DNA of 64,000 nt from Sinomicrobium kalidii (lineage in GTDB: Bacteria > Bacteroidota > Bacteroidia > Flavobacteriales > Flavobacteriaceae), in contig NZ_CP089211.1 of assembly GCF_021183825.1 (NCBI RefSeq), positions 310,001 through 374,000 of the forward strand. The letters are read 5' to 3'. The translations under genes and the position numbers were made by a program. The notes beneath the pieces were generated by a model, which did not search any database, was not told where the DNA came from, and saw only the letters and a program-made list of their open reading frames with translations. This document shows positions 16,564 through 26,169 of the stretch, in pieces. Each line of letters begins with the position of its first letter. Position 1 is the first letter of the stretch.

Positions 16564-19500
16564 TTAAAAGGTTAGGTTAAAGCCCATACTTACGGTCCTG
16601 GACGGCGGATATATACCACGGTCTACGCCTATATCCAGGTTCCGGTTGCTGGACGAATAATTTTGCAGGCCTATTTGCGGGGTCATCCCGCTGTAACCGG
16701 TAATGGTAAATACATTATTGGCCTGGGCATAAACCCGGAGCTGCATGCCTGCCATGGATTCGGAGTCAAACGTATAGCCCAGCTGTAAATTGTTCAGTTT
16801 AAAATAAGAGCCGTTCTCTACATAATAGGAAGAAGGCCGGATATTGTTGTTGGGATCGTCCAGTGAAAGCCTCGGAATACCGGAACCGGGGTTTTCCGGA
16901 GACCAGGCATTGACCAGCGAGGCATCTTTGTTATAAGCGGCCTGGTTAAAAAAGTGGGTTTTGTACTTGGTAAGGTTATACAGGTCATTGCCGAAACTGC
17001 CGTTGAAAAACATGCCGAGGTCAAACCTTTTATAATTCAGGTTGACATTAAACCCGAGCATCAGGTCAGGGTGCGGCGACCCTATAAAGGTCCGGTCGGC
17101 ATCGTCTATGGTCCCGTCTCCATTGATATCCCTGAACCGGATATCTCCCGGTAACGCATCGGGTTGTGCAGCATGACTATTCACTTCTTCCTGACTGCGG
17201 AACAGTCCTTCGGCCACATACCCGAAGAAAGAGCCTATGGGCTGCCCGACAGCACTACGGGAGACTTCCTGATCGAAGTTTACACTGTGGAGGGAAGAAC
17301 TGGGGATTCCGAGGTATCCGGTACTTTCGAGTTGGGTCAGTTCATTTTTATACCCCGTAAGGTTCATGGATATACTGTACCCAAAGTCGCCCGTGTTATC
17401 GGCATAGGTGATGTCCAGTTCAAATCCGCGGTTCTTCATCTGTCCGTCATTGACCCATTGCCCGTCGTTGGTTCCTCCGTAGGTAAGCGGCACGGGTTTG
17501 TACACAAGGATGTCTTCCGTGACCTTGTTGTAGTATTCTGCGGTAACATTCAGCTTATTGCCAAAAAAACCAAGGTCTACCCCCACCGTTGTTTGTGTGG
17601 TGGTTTCCCATTCGAGCCCGGGATTGGGAACCCTGGTCTGGCTCAGACCGGTAGCCACCGAATTCTGACCGCCCCCGACAGCATAGTCGGAATATGCATT
17701 ATTATTGCTGTAACTGTCCACCGTGGAATAAGCCGGCACCTGCTGGTTCCCGGTCTGTCCCCAGCTTGCCCGTAACAGAAATGCCGTGAATGTATCACCG
17801 AGGTCAAAGAAATCTTCGCGATCCAGTCGCCACCCGCCAGAAACTGCGGGAAAAGTATCCCAGTTATTATTCGCCAGCCTGGAGGTTCCGTCTATCCGTA
17901 CGGTAGCGCTCAGCAGATATTTCTCATCAAAATTGTAATTTACCCTTCCGAAATAAGAGTTCAATGCCCATTCACCGGCACTCCCCGAGTTCAGTTGGTT
18001 ATCCGTTCCGAAAGTCAGGTAGCGAAAGCTGGGATCTTCATACAGGAAATTCTGCCGTGAGGCATCGAAGCTTTCATTATAGTATGCTATGGATTCCTGC
18101 CCGAAAAGGATATCTATATTGTGCAGGTCAAAACTCTTTTTGTAATTCAGGGTATTCGACCAGGTTAACTGGTAGTTGAAGCTATTACCGGTACTCAGGG
18201 AATTGATATTGTTCTGGGAAAGGATCTCGTCATACTCGGGTGAAAACCCACGATAATTATAACTCTGGTAATCGATCCCGAAAGAAGTTTTCAGGGTAAA
18301 ATCACTGAGGTTCAGACTGGCGTAAACATTCCCCAAAGCCTGTACACGCTTTCTTTTGTTATCCTTACCCCTGTACAGGTTCCCCAGGGGATTTCCGAGG
18401 TCATTGATCGGGTTTCCGCCGTAGTTACCGTTAATATCCTTTACCGGGACAATGGAAGGGAACTGCAGGGCATCGTAAACGATACTTCCCAGCGCACTAT
18501 TGGTCCCCGTACTCACCTGTTCGGTATAGGAAGCGGTGAAGTTTTCCCCGATAGTCAAAAAATCCTTCAGCTTATAACTGGAATTAAACCGGGCGGAAAA
18601 GCGTTTAAACCCCGTGTATTTTATAATTCCTTCCTGATCGAAATAGCCCAGTGAAAAGGTATGTTGCCCCCGTTCGTCGCCTTTGGCCAGGGAAATGTTA
18701 TACGACTGTACCACGGCGGGCTGCATGATCTCTTCAATCCAGTTGACATCGGCACCCGGGATGGTTTGTTCTTCATTCAGCCATTGCGGGATCACGGGAT
18801 TGTCCGGATCGTCCCCATATATATCGTGTGAAGGGACCTGTCCGTCATTTTTGGTGGCCTGCCACAGCAGATCGCCGTATTGTTGTGCATTCAGCATCCG
18901 CGGGAGGTTAAACGCCGATTGAATCCCTGCATAGCCGTCCACCTTGATTTCGTATATATCCCTGTTCCCCCCTTTTTTGGTGGTGATCACCACCACACCG
19001 TTAGCGGCGCGGGAACCGTATATGGAAGCCGAGGCCGCATCCTTTAACACCTGTATCGTTTCAATATCCAGCGGGTTTATGCTGTTCAGGCCGTTGGAAG
19101 CAGGTATCCCGTCAATAATCACCAGGGGGTCGTTATTGTTAATGGTACTGAACCCGCGTACCCGTATGGAAGTTCCTCCACCGGGGCTGTTATCGCTCAT
19201 GATCTGTACTCCGGGCAAGCGGCCTTCCAGCATTTCCACCACATTAGAGCGGGGAAGCGCTTTCAGTTCTTCGGGTTCTACCGAAGAAATCGATGCAGTC
19301 ACATTTTTCCTGCTTTCGGTGCCGTAACCTACAACCACCACTTCTTCCAGCCTGGAAGCGTCTTCCTGCAGCACTACGGTAACTTCTGTCTTACCCGTTA
19401 CATCAATGTCCCGGCGTTTATAGCCCAGGAAAGTCACGGAGATCGTCCGGGCATCCCCGGGAATAAGCAATGAAAAATTGCCGTCAAAATCGGAAATGGT

Positions 19501-19962
19501 CCCTGTGGAGGTCCCCTCGATAAAAATATTGGCTCCCGCCACCGGAATCCCGTCCTCGTCCCTTACGGTACCGGATACTTTTCTTTTTTCCTGTGAATAT
19601 TTGGTTTCCCGGGCAGAAAGTTCCTTTACCAGGATGCCGTTATCCGTGATCCGAAAATCCACATTCACTTCCGATTTCAGGATCGACAGGGCTTCTTCCA
19701 GTTCCTTGCTATTGATGTGGACGGTTATCCTTTTTTTCAGGAATTCCTGGTCCGACATATAAATGAATTTCCGGTGGGTCTGCTTCTCAATAAGCTGAAA
19801 TACTTTCCGCACCGTTACATTCTTCAGGTTCAGATTCACCCACCTGTTCTGATGTACCTCCTTGTTTATCGGCGGTGTGAGACGGGTTTGAGGTGTTTCA
19901 TGATTAGCCCGGGCACATACATTTACTATGAACAGGGCGGTTAATAACATACTGTTTCTCAT
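16564..19962 (-). CDS. SusC/RagA-family TonB-linked transporter with STN signalling domain
   Basis: A 1132-residue outer-membrane transporter. Order of parts: signal peptide (about 1-20), a secretin/TonB N-terminal (STN) domain at about 42-110, a carboxypeptidase-like beta-sandwich at about 128-205 (VSGTVRDEDGIPVAGANIFI), the TonB plug at about 215-330 with the SusC signature VRGFSTINNNDPLVIIDG, and a large barrel ending MGFNLTF. The STN domain is the part that talks to a FecR anti-sigma factor, which matches the sigma/anti-sigma genes directly upstream. It pairs with the susD gene 12 bp downstream. Confidence 0.96.
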   Translation of the reverse strand: MRNSMLLTALFIVNVCARANHETPQTRLTPPINKEVHQNRWVNLNLKNVTVRKVFQLIEKQTHRKFIYMSDQEFLKKRITVHINSKELEEALSILKSEVNVDFRITDNGILVKELSARETKYSQEKRKVSGTVRDEDGIPVAGANIFIEGTSTGTISDFDGNFSLLIPGDARTISVTFLGYKRRDIDVTGKTEVTVVLQEDASRLEEVVVVGYGTESRKNVTASISSVEPEELKALPRSNVVEMLEGRLPGVQIMSDNSPGGGTSIRVRGFSTINNNDPLVIIDGIPASNGLNSINPLDIETIQVLKDAASASIYGSRAANGVVVITTKKGGNRDIYEIKVDGYAGIQSAFNLPRMLNAQQYGDLLWQATKNDGQVPSHDIYGDDPDNPVIPQWLNEEQTIPGADVNWIEEIMQPAVVQSYNISLAKGDERGQHTFSLGYFDQEGIIKYTGFKRFSARFNSSYKLKDFLTIGENFTASYTEQVSTGTNSALGSIVYDALQFPSIVPVKDINGNYGGNPINDLGNPLGNLYRGKDNKRKRVQALGNVYASLNLSDFTLKTSFGIDYQSYNYRGFSPEYDEILSQNNINSLSTGNSFNYQLTWSNTLNYKKSFDLHNIDILFGQESIAYYNESFDASRQNFLYEDPSFRYLTFGTDNQLNSGSAGEWALNSYFGRVNYNFDEKYLLSATVRIDGTSRLANNNWDTFPAVSGGWRLDREDFFDLGDTFTAFLLRASWGQTGNQQVPAYSTVDSYSNNNAYSDYAVGGGQNSVATGLSQTRVPNPGLEWETTTQTTVGVDLGFFGNKLNVTAEYYNKVTEDILVYKPVPLTYGGTNDGQWVNDGQMKNRGFELDITYADNTGDFGYSISMNLTGYKNELTQLESTGYLGIPSSSLHSVNFDQEVSRSAVGQPIGSFFGYVAEGLFRSQEEVNSHAAQPDALPGDIRFRDINGDGTIDDADRTFIGSPHPDLMLGFNVNLNYKRFDLGMFFNGSFGNDLYNLTKYKTHFFNQAAYNKDASLVNAWSPENPGSGIPRLSLDDPNNNIRPSSYYVENGSYFKLNNLQLGYTFDSESMAGMQLRVYAQANNVFTITGYSGMTPQIGLQNYSSSNRNLDIGVDRGIYPPSRTVSMGFNLTF

Positions 19963-20025
19963 GCTTCTTCTGTGAATTTATAAAGGTTCTTGTTGGGAAT
20001 AAACGCTGCTCTCATCAATAATTTG

Positions 20026-20619
20026 CTACCTGTTTTCCCGATTATGGGCAAGCAATGACCGGCTTATGGATTTCATGGCCGTAGCCATATGGTTTTCAAC
20101 GGTCCGGGGCGAAATGTTCAGTAATTCCGATATTTCCCTGTATTTTAGTCCGTCTACCCTGCTAAGCTCAAAGATCAGCCTGGATTTTTTCGGGATGTCG
20201 TCCAGTATTTCACTGATCTTGCTCCGGTCGATCTCTTTTTGCTCCTTTTCAATGATCTGTTCTTCCACACTCGGCAGGGCAAGTTTCAGCCCGGATGTCT
20301 CGTCCATACTTTCGTGGTAGTGGTCTGTTTTTACCCGTTTTTTCATCCGGTTCTTGGTCATGACATACACATATGATCTCGGATTCATCACTTCATCCAG
20401 CCGCTCACGCCTGTTCCACAACTGAATAAAAACATCGGCAACCTCTTCTTCCACGATATCCGCATTGCTTTCGTACAACAGTCCGAAACGGCATAAGCTG
20501 TTGTAATACCGGTTAAAAAAGATATCCATGGCTTCATAGTCTCCTTCTTTTATACTGCGGAACAACCGGACATCCGAAAATTCCGGACCACCGATCGTCA
20601 GATTTCGCTTAGTTTTCAT
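20026..20619 (-). CDS. ECF sigma factor (FecI-like, Bacteroidota type)
   Basis: A 197-residue RNA polymerase sigma factor. Region 2 lies at about 26-95 (AMDIFFNRYYNSLCRFGLLY, EEVADVFIQLWNRRERL) and region 4 helix-turn-helix at about 135-190 (LKYREISELLNISPRTVENHMATAMKSI). It should direct transcription of the susC/susD genes that start 63 bp after its stop when the SusC STN domain signals through FecR. The gene overlaps the end of fecR by 11 bp, so the two are translationally coupled. The order fecR then sigma is reversed from the usual arrangement. Confidence 0.93.
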   Translation of the reverse strand: MKTKRNLTIGGPEFSDVRLFRSIKEGDYEAMDIFFNRYYNSLCRFGLLYESNADIVEEEVADVFIQLWNRRERLDEVMNPRSYVYVMTKNRMKKRVKTDHYHESMDETSGLKLALPSVEEQIIEKEQKEIDRSKISEILDDIPKKSRLIFELSRVDGLKYREISELLNISPRTVENHMATAMKSISRSLLAHNRENR

Positions 20620-21586
20620 TGGTTTGGATTATCGTGTAATTATTCTGTGTATCCCTGACCACGGTAACATCGGAGATAAATTCCAGGGAACGGATAAACT
20701 CATCCAGATCCTGATCCTTGAATGCTCCTGTTATACGCTTTTGCCTGATCTCCGGAGCTACGGAAAAATGTACCCCGTAAAACCTGCCGATCAGATGTAC
20801 TGCATCTCCGAAAGGTATATCGTCCAGCAGGAGCATATTATCTTTCCATGCGGTGACCTTCTGTACGTCGAAGTTCCGTTTTATCACTTCTCCCGATTTT
20901 CTGTCGAGCACCAGTTCTTCACTGGGGAGCAGGTGTATTTCGTCGCTGCTTTGCTTTATGAGCACATTAACCTTTCCCTTTTCCAGGGAAACCACGGTAT
21001 TATGCCCGCCGCAGTTCACGTTGAACTGTGTCCCGAGTACTTTTACGTCCATATCATCCGTGTGTACGACAAAGGGGATTGTCTTATCGTGTTTCACCTC
21101 AAAAAAAGCTTCCCCCCTTAACCATACATCCCGACTGTCCTCGAAGGTATTGGGATACCTGATCTCGCCACCGGAATTGATAACCACCTTTGTACTGTCC
21201 GGTAGTGTTACTGCAAGCCGCTGCCCTTGCCCGGCGATCCGGTGGTTGGTATAAACCGGGGGCCGTTTTGTAACTAAATAGAGTCCCAGGCACAGCAGTG
21301 CCATAACCCCTCCTCCTACTGTGATTATCCTGTTACGTGAAAAAAAAGAACCGAAGTTGTTCTTTCCGTATCTTATCTTTTTACGAAGCTTCCGGCCCGA
21401 GCTATGTTTATTGAACCGGAGTGTAGCTTCCGGGTAGTTTTCCCAAATGGTTCTGTAATTTTCATAAATATCGCGGAGTTCGTCGTCCAGCATAAGTTCC
21501 ACCTCAAACAGCGGGCGGTCTTCCTGATCCATTTCCCCGGTGATATACCGGATACATTTCAACTCCTTCGGCGTACTTTCCGACAT
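20609..21586 (-). CDS. FecR-family anti-sigma factor
   Basis: A 325-residue inner-membrane anti-sigma factor starting MSESTPKELKCIRYITGEM. The N-terminal part (about 1-75) is cytoplasmic and should bind the sigma factor. A membrane helix follows at about 85-105, then the periplasmic FecR domain (about 120-225, with RYPNTFEDSRDVWLRGEAFFEV and VLGTQFNV) and a C-terminal DUF4974 domain (about 250-322, LLLDDIPFGDAVHLIGRFYGV). A TTG start 27 bp upstream is possible, but the ATG at 21586 is preferred. It precedes the sigma gene, with an 11-bp overlap. Confidence 0.92.
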   Translation of the reverse strand: MSESTPKELKCIRYITGEMDQEDRPLFEVELMLDDELRDIYENYRTIWENYPEATLRFNKHSSGRKLRKKIRYGKNNFGSFFSRNRIITVGGGVMALLCLGLYLVTKRPPVYTNHRIAGQGQRLAVTLPDSTKVVINSGGEIRYPNTFEDSRDVWLRGEAFFEVKHDKTIPFVVHTDDMDVKVLGTQFNVNCGGHNTVVSLEKGKVNVLIKQSSDEIHLLPSEELVLDRKSGEVIKRNFDVQKVTAWKDNMLLLDDIPFGDAVHLIGRFYGVHFSVAPEIRQKRITGAFKDQDLDEFIRSLEFISDVTVVRDTQNNYTIIQTNEN

Positions 21587-21830
21587 AAAAATGCTTTTAA
21601 TAGTAGGAGTCAAAAATTATGGATATCCCCTAGTTTTGTATGTGAGGAGATTGAAAACTTATAATTATGTAATTGTTAAGAGCAGAAATCGCTTGCATTA
21701 ACAAGACTTTAAGGATACCAGGGGATTGATCGGGTTGTAAAGCTTCTCCCGCCCCGAAACGGTCTGCATTACAAAATCCCCATCTAAATATTAAAAAAAC
21801 AGCATTTAAAATAACGATACGCAAAAAATA

Positions 21831-21862
21831 TTTGTAAAAATGTAAGATTAGTCATATCTTTT
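21831..21862 (+). promoter_or_regulatory. Promoter of the small helical protein gene
   Basis: TTTG at 21831-21834 and TATCTTTT at 21855-21862 (one mismatch to TAnnTTTG) are separated by 20 bp, a good Bacteroidota -33/-7 pair. The predicted start is about 13 bp before the ATG at 21881. Confidence 0.5.
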
Positions 21863-21880
21863 CTACAAAAATCAACAATT

Positions 21881-22126
21881 ATGAGCGATGAGGCTAAATT
21901 AGATCGTATGCGAAAAATTCTTTCCAAACTGAACGATATAAAGAATACCCAGGAAAGTAGCATAGATAAAATAAACCATGTTATTACTGATCTGTTCGAG
22001 TATCCCGACCCCAAACTCGAAAAAGTAATGGAAGAAGCACACCAGAGGGCTTCCGACAATATAGATATGGTTCATCAAGCGATTGAAGAATACGAAATGC
22101 GTATCAATAAATTATCCATGCAGTAA
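21881..22126 (+). CDS. Small helical protein of unknown function
   Basis: An 81-residue, charged, almost wholly alpha-helical protein (KLDRMRKILSKLNDIKN, VMEEAHQRASDNIDMVHQAI). It has no signal peptide, membrane helix or known motif. Heptad-like hydrophobic spacing suggests a coiled coil. I accept it as real because it has its own well-spaced promoter, an ATG start close behind it, and a balanced charged composition unlike the shadow frames. It stands alone, divergent from fecR, and no function can be given. Confidence 0.6.
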   Translation: MSDEAKLDRMRKILSKLNDIKNTQESSIDKINHVITDLFEYPDPKLEKVMEEAHQRASDNIDMVHQAIEEYEMRINKLSMQ

Positions 22127-22146
22127 ATAGTTATCGTATGTTTTTA

Positions 22147-22178
22147 TATTTTACCGCAAAAGGGCACAAAGTGACACA
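22147..22178 (+). repeat. Degenerate dispersed intergenic repeat, copy 1
   Basis: TATTTTACCGCAAA followed by GGGCACAAAGTGACACA. A related copy is found at 46932-46979. Similar ACCACAAAG/GGCACAAAG strings are scattered between genes in many Bacteroidota genomes. Confidence 0.45.
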
Positions 22179-22318
22179 ACGCCTGTGTGGAAATTAAAAA
22201 TATACCTCGGTAAATCATTTTGCTCATTATCGGTTAGTTTTAGCCAAACAGCATAAAACCACCTTCTCTTTATTTGATGAAATTTAATTGAAAATGTCTG
22301 TTATCCGTCAGTTAAATT

Positions 22319-22352
22319 TCAAAAAAAGGTGTCTTCTACGTTGAAAACACCT
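22319..22352 (-). terminator. Rho-independent terminator downstream of the siderophore-type receptor gene
   Basis: AAGGTGT (22325-22331) pairs with ACACCTT (22346-22352), extended inward by a TTC/GAA helix. On the minus strand a run of seven T follows. It lies 160 bp after the receptor stop and ends the minus-strand permease-receptor operon. Confidence 0.7.
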
Positions 22353-22512
22353 TCTTTCTCCGTAGCATATGAGCAGCTTAAGTAGTCCACACATATAGTC
22401 AGTTTGAAAAACCTGTGACCAGGTAATTCCATCCCTTTCCCGCCACCTGGTAAAATATTTCCCTGAAAAAGAATCTGCCGGGAACAGGTTGATCCGGGAA
22501 GATATTACCCGT

Positions 22513-24708
22513 TTAAAAACGTATTCCCGCAGATAATTGCACATTAAACGGTTCTCCGTCTATATAATAATATTCCGGGTTTCCGGAAGCGTTAAAGAGA
22601 AGGTCTCCCGATGCCATGTACCGTTTTCCGGTGAAGTTATCTGCCAACAAACGGATGAAGTATTTGTCTTTGGTAAAATTGATCCCCGCGTCCAGCTTGG
22701 TAAAGTCCGGTATATACTCGTGCGTCTCCGAAGTACTCCGCTTTACCTGGGTTATTTGTCCGAGGCTGAATCCGAGTTTTGCGTTATTTTTAAGGGGAAT
22801 GGTGTATTGCAGCCAGGTATTGAATATCTGCTGTGGCGCCTGGGGCAGTTCTTTGCCTACCTGTTCGGGGTCATTATCTTCTGTAATGCGAGCATGTACA
22901 TAGGTATAATTGGCAGATACGGATAATCGCTCCGTAACATTTCCCAGTATATCTATTTCGATACCCTCACTGGTTACTTCCCCGGCTTGTCTTACGTACC
23001 CCGGGTGTTCCATATCCGTGATCTGCACATTGGTCTTTACCGTATAAAAACCACTTAACGACGTGCTTAAACGAGAACCAAACCAGTTTTTTTTAATCCC
23101 CAGTTCCAGGTTGTTCCCCCGTTGCGGATCTGTTGCTTCCGAAGCGGTCACTTCATTGGTTTCCGGGTCTGTTTCTGTAGCCACCAGCCCGTTTTGGGGT
23201 ACAAAGGACTGGTCGTATAAAAAGAATACGGAAGTGGAGGGATTTGCACTAAAGGTAAGCCCTGCCCTGGGGGTCAGGGCTTTTTGATCAAACTCGGTCC
23301 AGTCCCCTGCCCCGGCTGCCGTAATATTCCGCTTCTCATTCTTGTACCGGGTGTACCGGGCTCCCAGGGATAATAGCCATTTTTTATGCAAACGTATATT
23401 GTCATATACATAAGCCGACTTCAGGTCGGTATTGTTTTCCGACTTTACCAGCCGTGTCGTCTGCCTTACGGAATCCCGATCCACGCGGTTTTCGTAGGTA
23501 TATATATTGTAGGGAAAACTAAAATCGCCCCTATGTACTCCTATAAAACCTTTGCTGTTGGTATAATCTACCCCGATCAACAGGTCATGCTCCACCGTAC
23601 CCGTATGTAACTTGCCATTTACAAATAGCTGGCTGTTCCATGTTTTACCCCCTCCGGCATATAAACTCGAAGTCCTCCCGGTATTCCCTTCTTCGTCATA
23701 ATGTACGGTACTGCCGTTCGTTGTCATGTACCACGTTTCATAAGGTGCTGCCAGGTAGGAACTCTGTGAGGTGATCTGCCACCAGTCATTAAGCTTATGA
23801 CGGAAAAAGAGCCGTACCGTTTCATTCCTGGCATAACTTTGAGGCAGTCCCGGAGCAGCACTGTAATTTTTGGATACGGGCCCCTTTAATTTATCGGATC
23901 CATTACGGACTTTGTTCAGGGCTGCCCCGTTCTTCACATTGCCCCGTATAAAATTATATTCTGCCAGTATATAGGTATTCGGACTAAAGTTGTATTGCAA
24001 TACCGGGGCCACTACAAACTTATCGGTTCGTATAAAATCCAGGTACGAATCTTTGTGTTGGTAAGCGGCATTAAACCGGTAAGAAAAGCCTTTATCCCTG
24101 ACTTCACTCCCTATGTCTACCGCTGCCCTGTACAAATTGAAACTCCCCAGCATAATACGGGCATCGCGTATTCTTCTGCCCGGGGTCTTGGTCACTATGT
24201 TCACAGAGCCTCCCGGCTCACCCGAGGAGTTTAAAAAACCAGCGGGGCCCTTTACCACTTCTACGCTTTCCATAATGGCCTCGTCATCTATGGAGGCTCC
24301 GAAACCAAAGCGCCGCGACATCCCGTTCAATGTGGTAAATCCCTTGAAGCCTCTTATGTTTGCTGTAATGGACTGGTCAAAGGGCGTGCTGTTATACCCG
24401 AAGTACAAACCACTGGTGTTCCGCGCTACATCTTTTAACTCCAGCGCTCCTTGCTGCTGTAACAGTTCGGAGGATATGCTGATAATATTCTGTGGCACCA
24501 GTATTAACGGTTGCTGTATTTTTAACGTTGATGAAAGGGTGTCCTTTTTCATTCGCAATGTCTTTGTCCCCACAACATCTACCCCTTTGAGGTAATGGAC
24601 ATCTGTCTGTGTACTGTCCGCCGGGCGGGATACGGGTTCTTCCTGTGCGGATGCCAGCTGCTGAAAGCCGAGAAAACAAATCATCAATGTGTAATATATT
24701 TTCTTCAT
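22513..24708 (-). CDS. TonB-dependent siderophore-type receptor in the lanthipeptide locus
   Basis: A 731-residue outer-membrane receptor. Signal peptide about 1-21; no carboxypeptidase-like domain. The plug (about 70-190) carries QPLILVPQNIISISSELL, TSGLYFGYNSTPFDQSITANIRGF and VEVVKGPAGFLNSSGEPGGSVNIVTKTPG, the pattern of ferric-siderophore receptors of the FhuA/FpvA type. The barrel ends FNVQLSAGIRF with terminal Phe. It is the last gene of a minus-strand operon behind two DUF3526 permeases (39 bp gap). That operon is divergent from the lanthipeptide genes and shares their operator region. The ligand may be a metal chelate, possibly the locus peptide itself (inference). Confidence 0.9.
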   Translation of the reverse strand: MKKIYYTLMICFLGFQQLASAQEEPVSRPADSTQTDVHYLKGVDVVGTKTLRMKKDTLSSTLKIQQPLILVPQNIISISSELLQQQGALELKDVARNTSGLYFGYNSTPFDQSITANIRGFKGFTTLNGMSRRFGFGASIDDEAIMESVEVVKGPAGFLNSSGEPGGSVNIVTKTPGRRIRDARIMLGSFNLYRAAVDIGSEVRDKGFSYRFNAAYQHKDSYLDFIRTDKFVVAPVLQYNFSPNTYILAEYNFIRGNVKNGAALNKVRNGSDKLKGPVSKNYSAAPGLPQSYARNETVRLFFRHKLNDWWQITSQSSYLAAPYETWYMTTNGSTVHYDEEGNTGRTSSLYAGGGKTWNSQLFVNGKLHTGTVEHDLLIGVDYTNSKGFIGVHRGDFSFPYNIYTYENRVDRDSVRQTTRLVKSENNTDLKSAYVYDNIRLHKKWLLSLGARYTRYKNEKRNITAAGAGDWTEFDQKALTPRAGLTFSANPSTSVFFLYDQSFVPQNGLVATETDPETNEVTASEATDPQRGNNLELGIKKNWFGSRLSTSLSGFYTVKTNVQITDMEHPGYVRQAGEVTSEGIEIDILGNVTERLSVSANYTYVHARITEDNDPEQVGKELPQAPQQIFNTWLQYTIPLKNNAKLGFSLGQITQVKRSTSETHEYIPDFTKLDAGINFTKDKYFIRLLADNFTGKRYMASGDLLFNASGNPEYYYIDGEPFNVQLSAGIRF

Positions 24709-24747
24709 TTTTTACGGTTTAGTGAATTACGTGATTATATTTTGATT

Positions 24748-26169
24748 TTATATGGTCTTGCGTTTGGCCACCAGAAAAAGCAGCACGACAACAAGGACAA
24801 CCGGAAGGCCCTGTATAAGAATAGCTATCCATCTCCCGGGTTTTTCGCGAAGCTCAAAGTGCGGCAAATTGCGTATATCATTCTCTTGTAGTTTTTTTTC
24901 GTACAGCATGTAGTTGTTTATATGGGCGACCCACTTGTCCTGAAAAGCCCCTACCTGTTCCCGGTAATCCAGGTAGTCTTCCAGACCGGTCCGGGCCACG
25001 GCATTTAAAAAGGTCTGCATCTGTATTACAGGGCTAAGCCAACCGAGTTTGCGGAGCAATGCATTGTGCTCCTCCGCCTTTTTACGGTATTTTTTCACAT
25101 GCCTGTTCATCCTCCGCCCCAACAGATCGTAATAAGCTACAAACCTCTTGTTCCCGTAACGGGCAGTATCCCCGGGACTTTTCAGTTCGGCGTATTTCGG
25201 ATTGTTTAAATAAAAAGTGTCCAGCAGCTGGGGAATTGGCATCTCCCAGGTATGCTCTATTTCTTCCCTTTGGGCAGCGATCAGCTCCGTGCGGGATGGC
25301 ATGGGATGGGTGACCTCAACAATTTTATGCCCTATGGCGGGCAACAGGAAGGTTAGTATAAACCATATCCCCAGTAAGCGTACCATCGTAAGCCGGGAAG
25401 ATTTTTTTCGGAGGATCACCAGCCAGGTCACAGCATACCAGAATAACAGGTACAGGGTAATCCCGAACAGCCATAACAGGACATCGGTGACCGTAAGCCC
25501 GGTAACTTTCGAATGTATCCAAAACCCCGCAATGCTCACCCCCCAGGCTATAGCGCAAACCCATAAAAAACGGAATAACAGTTTAAAGGCCATGATCCGT
25601 CTTATATCGGCCCCCTGAACGGTCAGCAGTTTATCCGTTCCTTGTTCCACTTCGCCGGCATATACATCATAACTCCACACCATGAGAAGGAGCGGAAACA
25701 AATAGATCAGCAAAAAGGAAAAATCGAAATTTCCGGAAGCGAGCTTTTCCGGATTGGTGATGGTAGTCCCGGGTGAAGAGAACGTATTCCTTTTACTGGT
25801 CACAATATCAAAATACGGCAGAAGGTCGCGCTGTCCGATAGCCATAGTCGAAAGCCTGTACGGGGGAAAAGCAGCATAAGGCGGATTGCGGTACTCCACT
25901 ACCTGCGGTATCCCGGCTTGTGCGGCTATTTTTTTTCCTTCCGCAGTTGTGGTGTCTGCCTGAAAACGAGCGAGCAGGTCACGCCTGTGGTCCCGGTAAT
26001 TCTGCTCCAGGCTGTCCAGTCCATCCAGTTGGTGACCGACAAACTTTTTCCCGTTGTACAAACTGTAAGCCCCGGTGCCGAAGAAAAATAACAAGGCCAG
26101 TACAGGGGTCGCCCGGCGGGTGAGCTGCCGCCATTCAAACCGAAAAATTATACCGAAAAGATGCATCAT
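24748..26169 (-). CDS. ABC transporter permease, DUF3526 family (second of pair)
   Basis: A 473-residue inner-membrane protein. One N-terminal helix (about 18-36), a periplasmic region of about 120 residues, then five or six helices (from about 155) and a final helix near the C-terminus (about 445-467), ending with KRK. This is the layout of ABC-2 permeases with a DUF3526 insert. The gene begins with an ATGA overlap on the stop of the upstream paralogue, so the two are co-translated and probably form a heterodimer. No ATP-binding subunit gene is present in the operon. Confidence 0.8.
   Translation of the reverse strand: MMHLFGIIFRFEWRQLTRRATPVLALLFFFGTGAYSLYNGKKFVGHQLDGLDSLEQNYRDHRRDLLARFQADTTTAEGKKIAAQAGIPQVVEYRNPPYAAFPPYRLSTMAIGQRDLLPYFDIVTSKRNTFSSPGTTITNPEKLASGNFDFSFLLIYLFPLLLMVWSYDVYAGEVEQGTDKLLTVQGADIRRIMAFKLLFRFLWVCAIAWGVSIAGFWIHSKVTGLTVTDVLLWLFGITLYLLFWYAVTWLVILRKKSSRLTMVRLLGIWFILTFLLPAIGHKIVEVTHPMPSRTELIAAQREEIEHTWEMPIPQLLDTFYLNNPKYAELKSPGDTARYGNKRFVAYYDLLGRRMNRHVKKYRKKAEEHNALLRKLGWLSPVIQMQTFLNAVARTGLEDYLDYREQVGAFQDKWVAHINNYMLYEKKLQENDIRNLPHFELREKPGRWIAILIQGLPVVLVVVLLFLVAKRKTI

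Larger units (their letters stand above)
22127..22512. other. Intergenic region between the small helical protein gene and the TonB receptor gene
   Basis: 386 bp without a supportable gene. It contains one copy of a dispersed repeat (22147-22178), an inverted repeat GAAATTTAA/TTAAATTTC (22279-22287 and 22312-22320), and a terminator for the minus-strand receptor gene (22319-22352). A 78-codon minus-strand frame through the right half has no coding character and overlaps the receptor C-terminus. Confidence 0.6.

Noticed and set aside
22308..22544. 78-codon minus-strand ORF after the siderophore-type receptor
   Set aside because: It overlaps the receptor end, runs through the terminator hairpin and shows no protein-like features.
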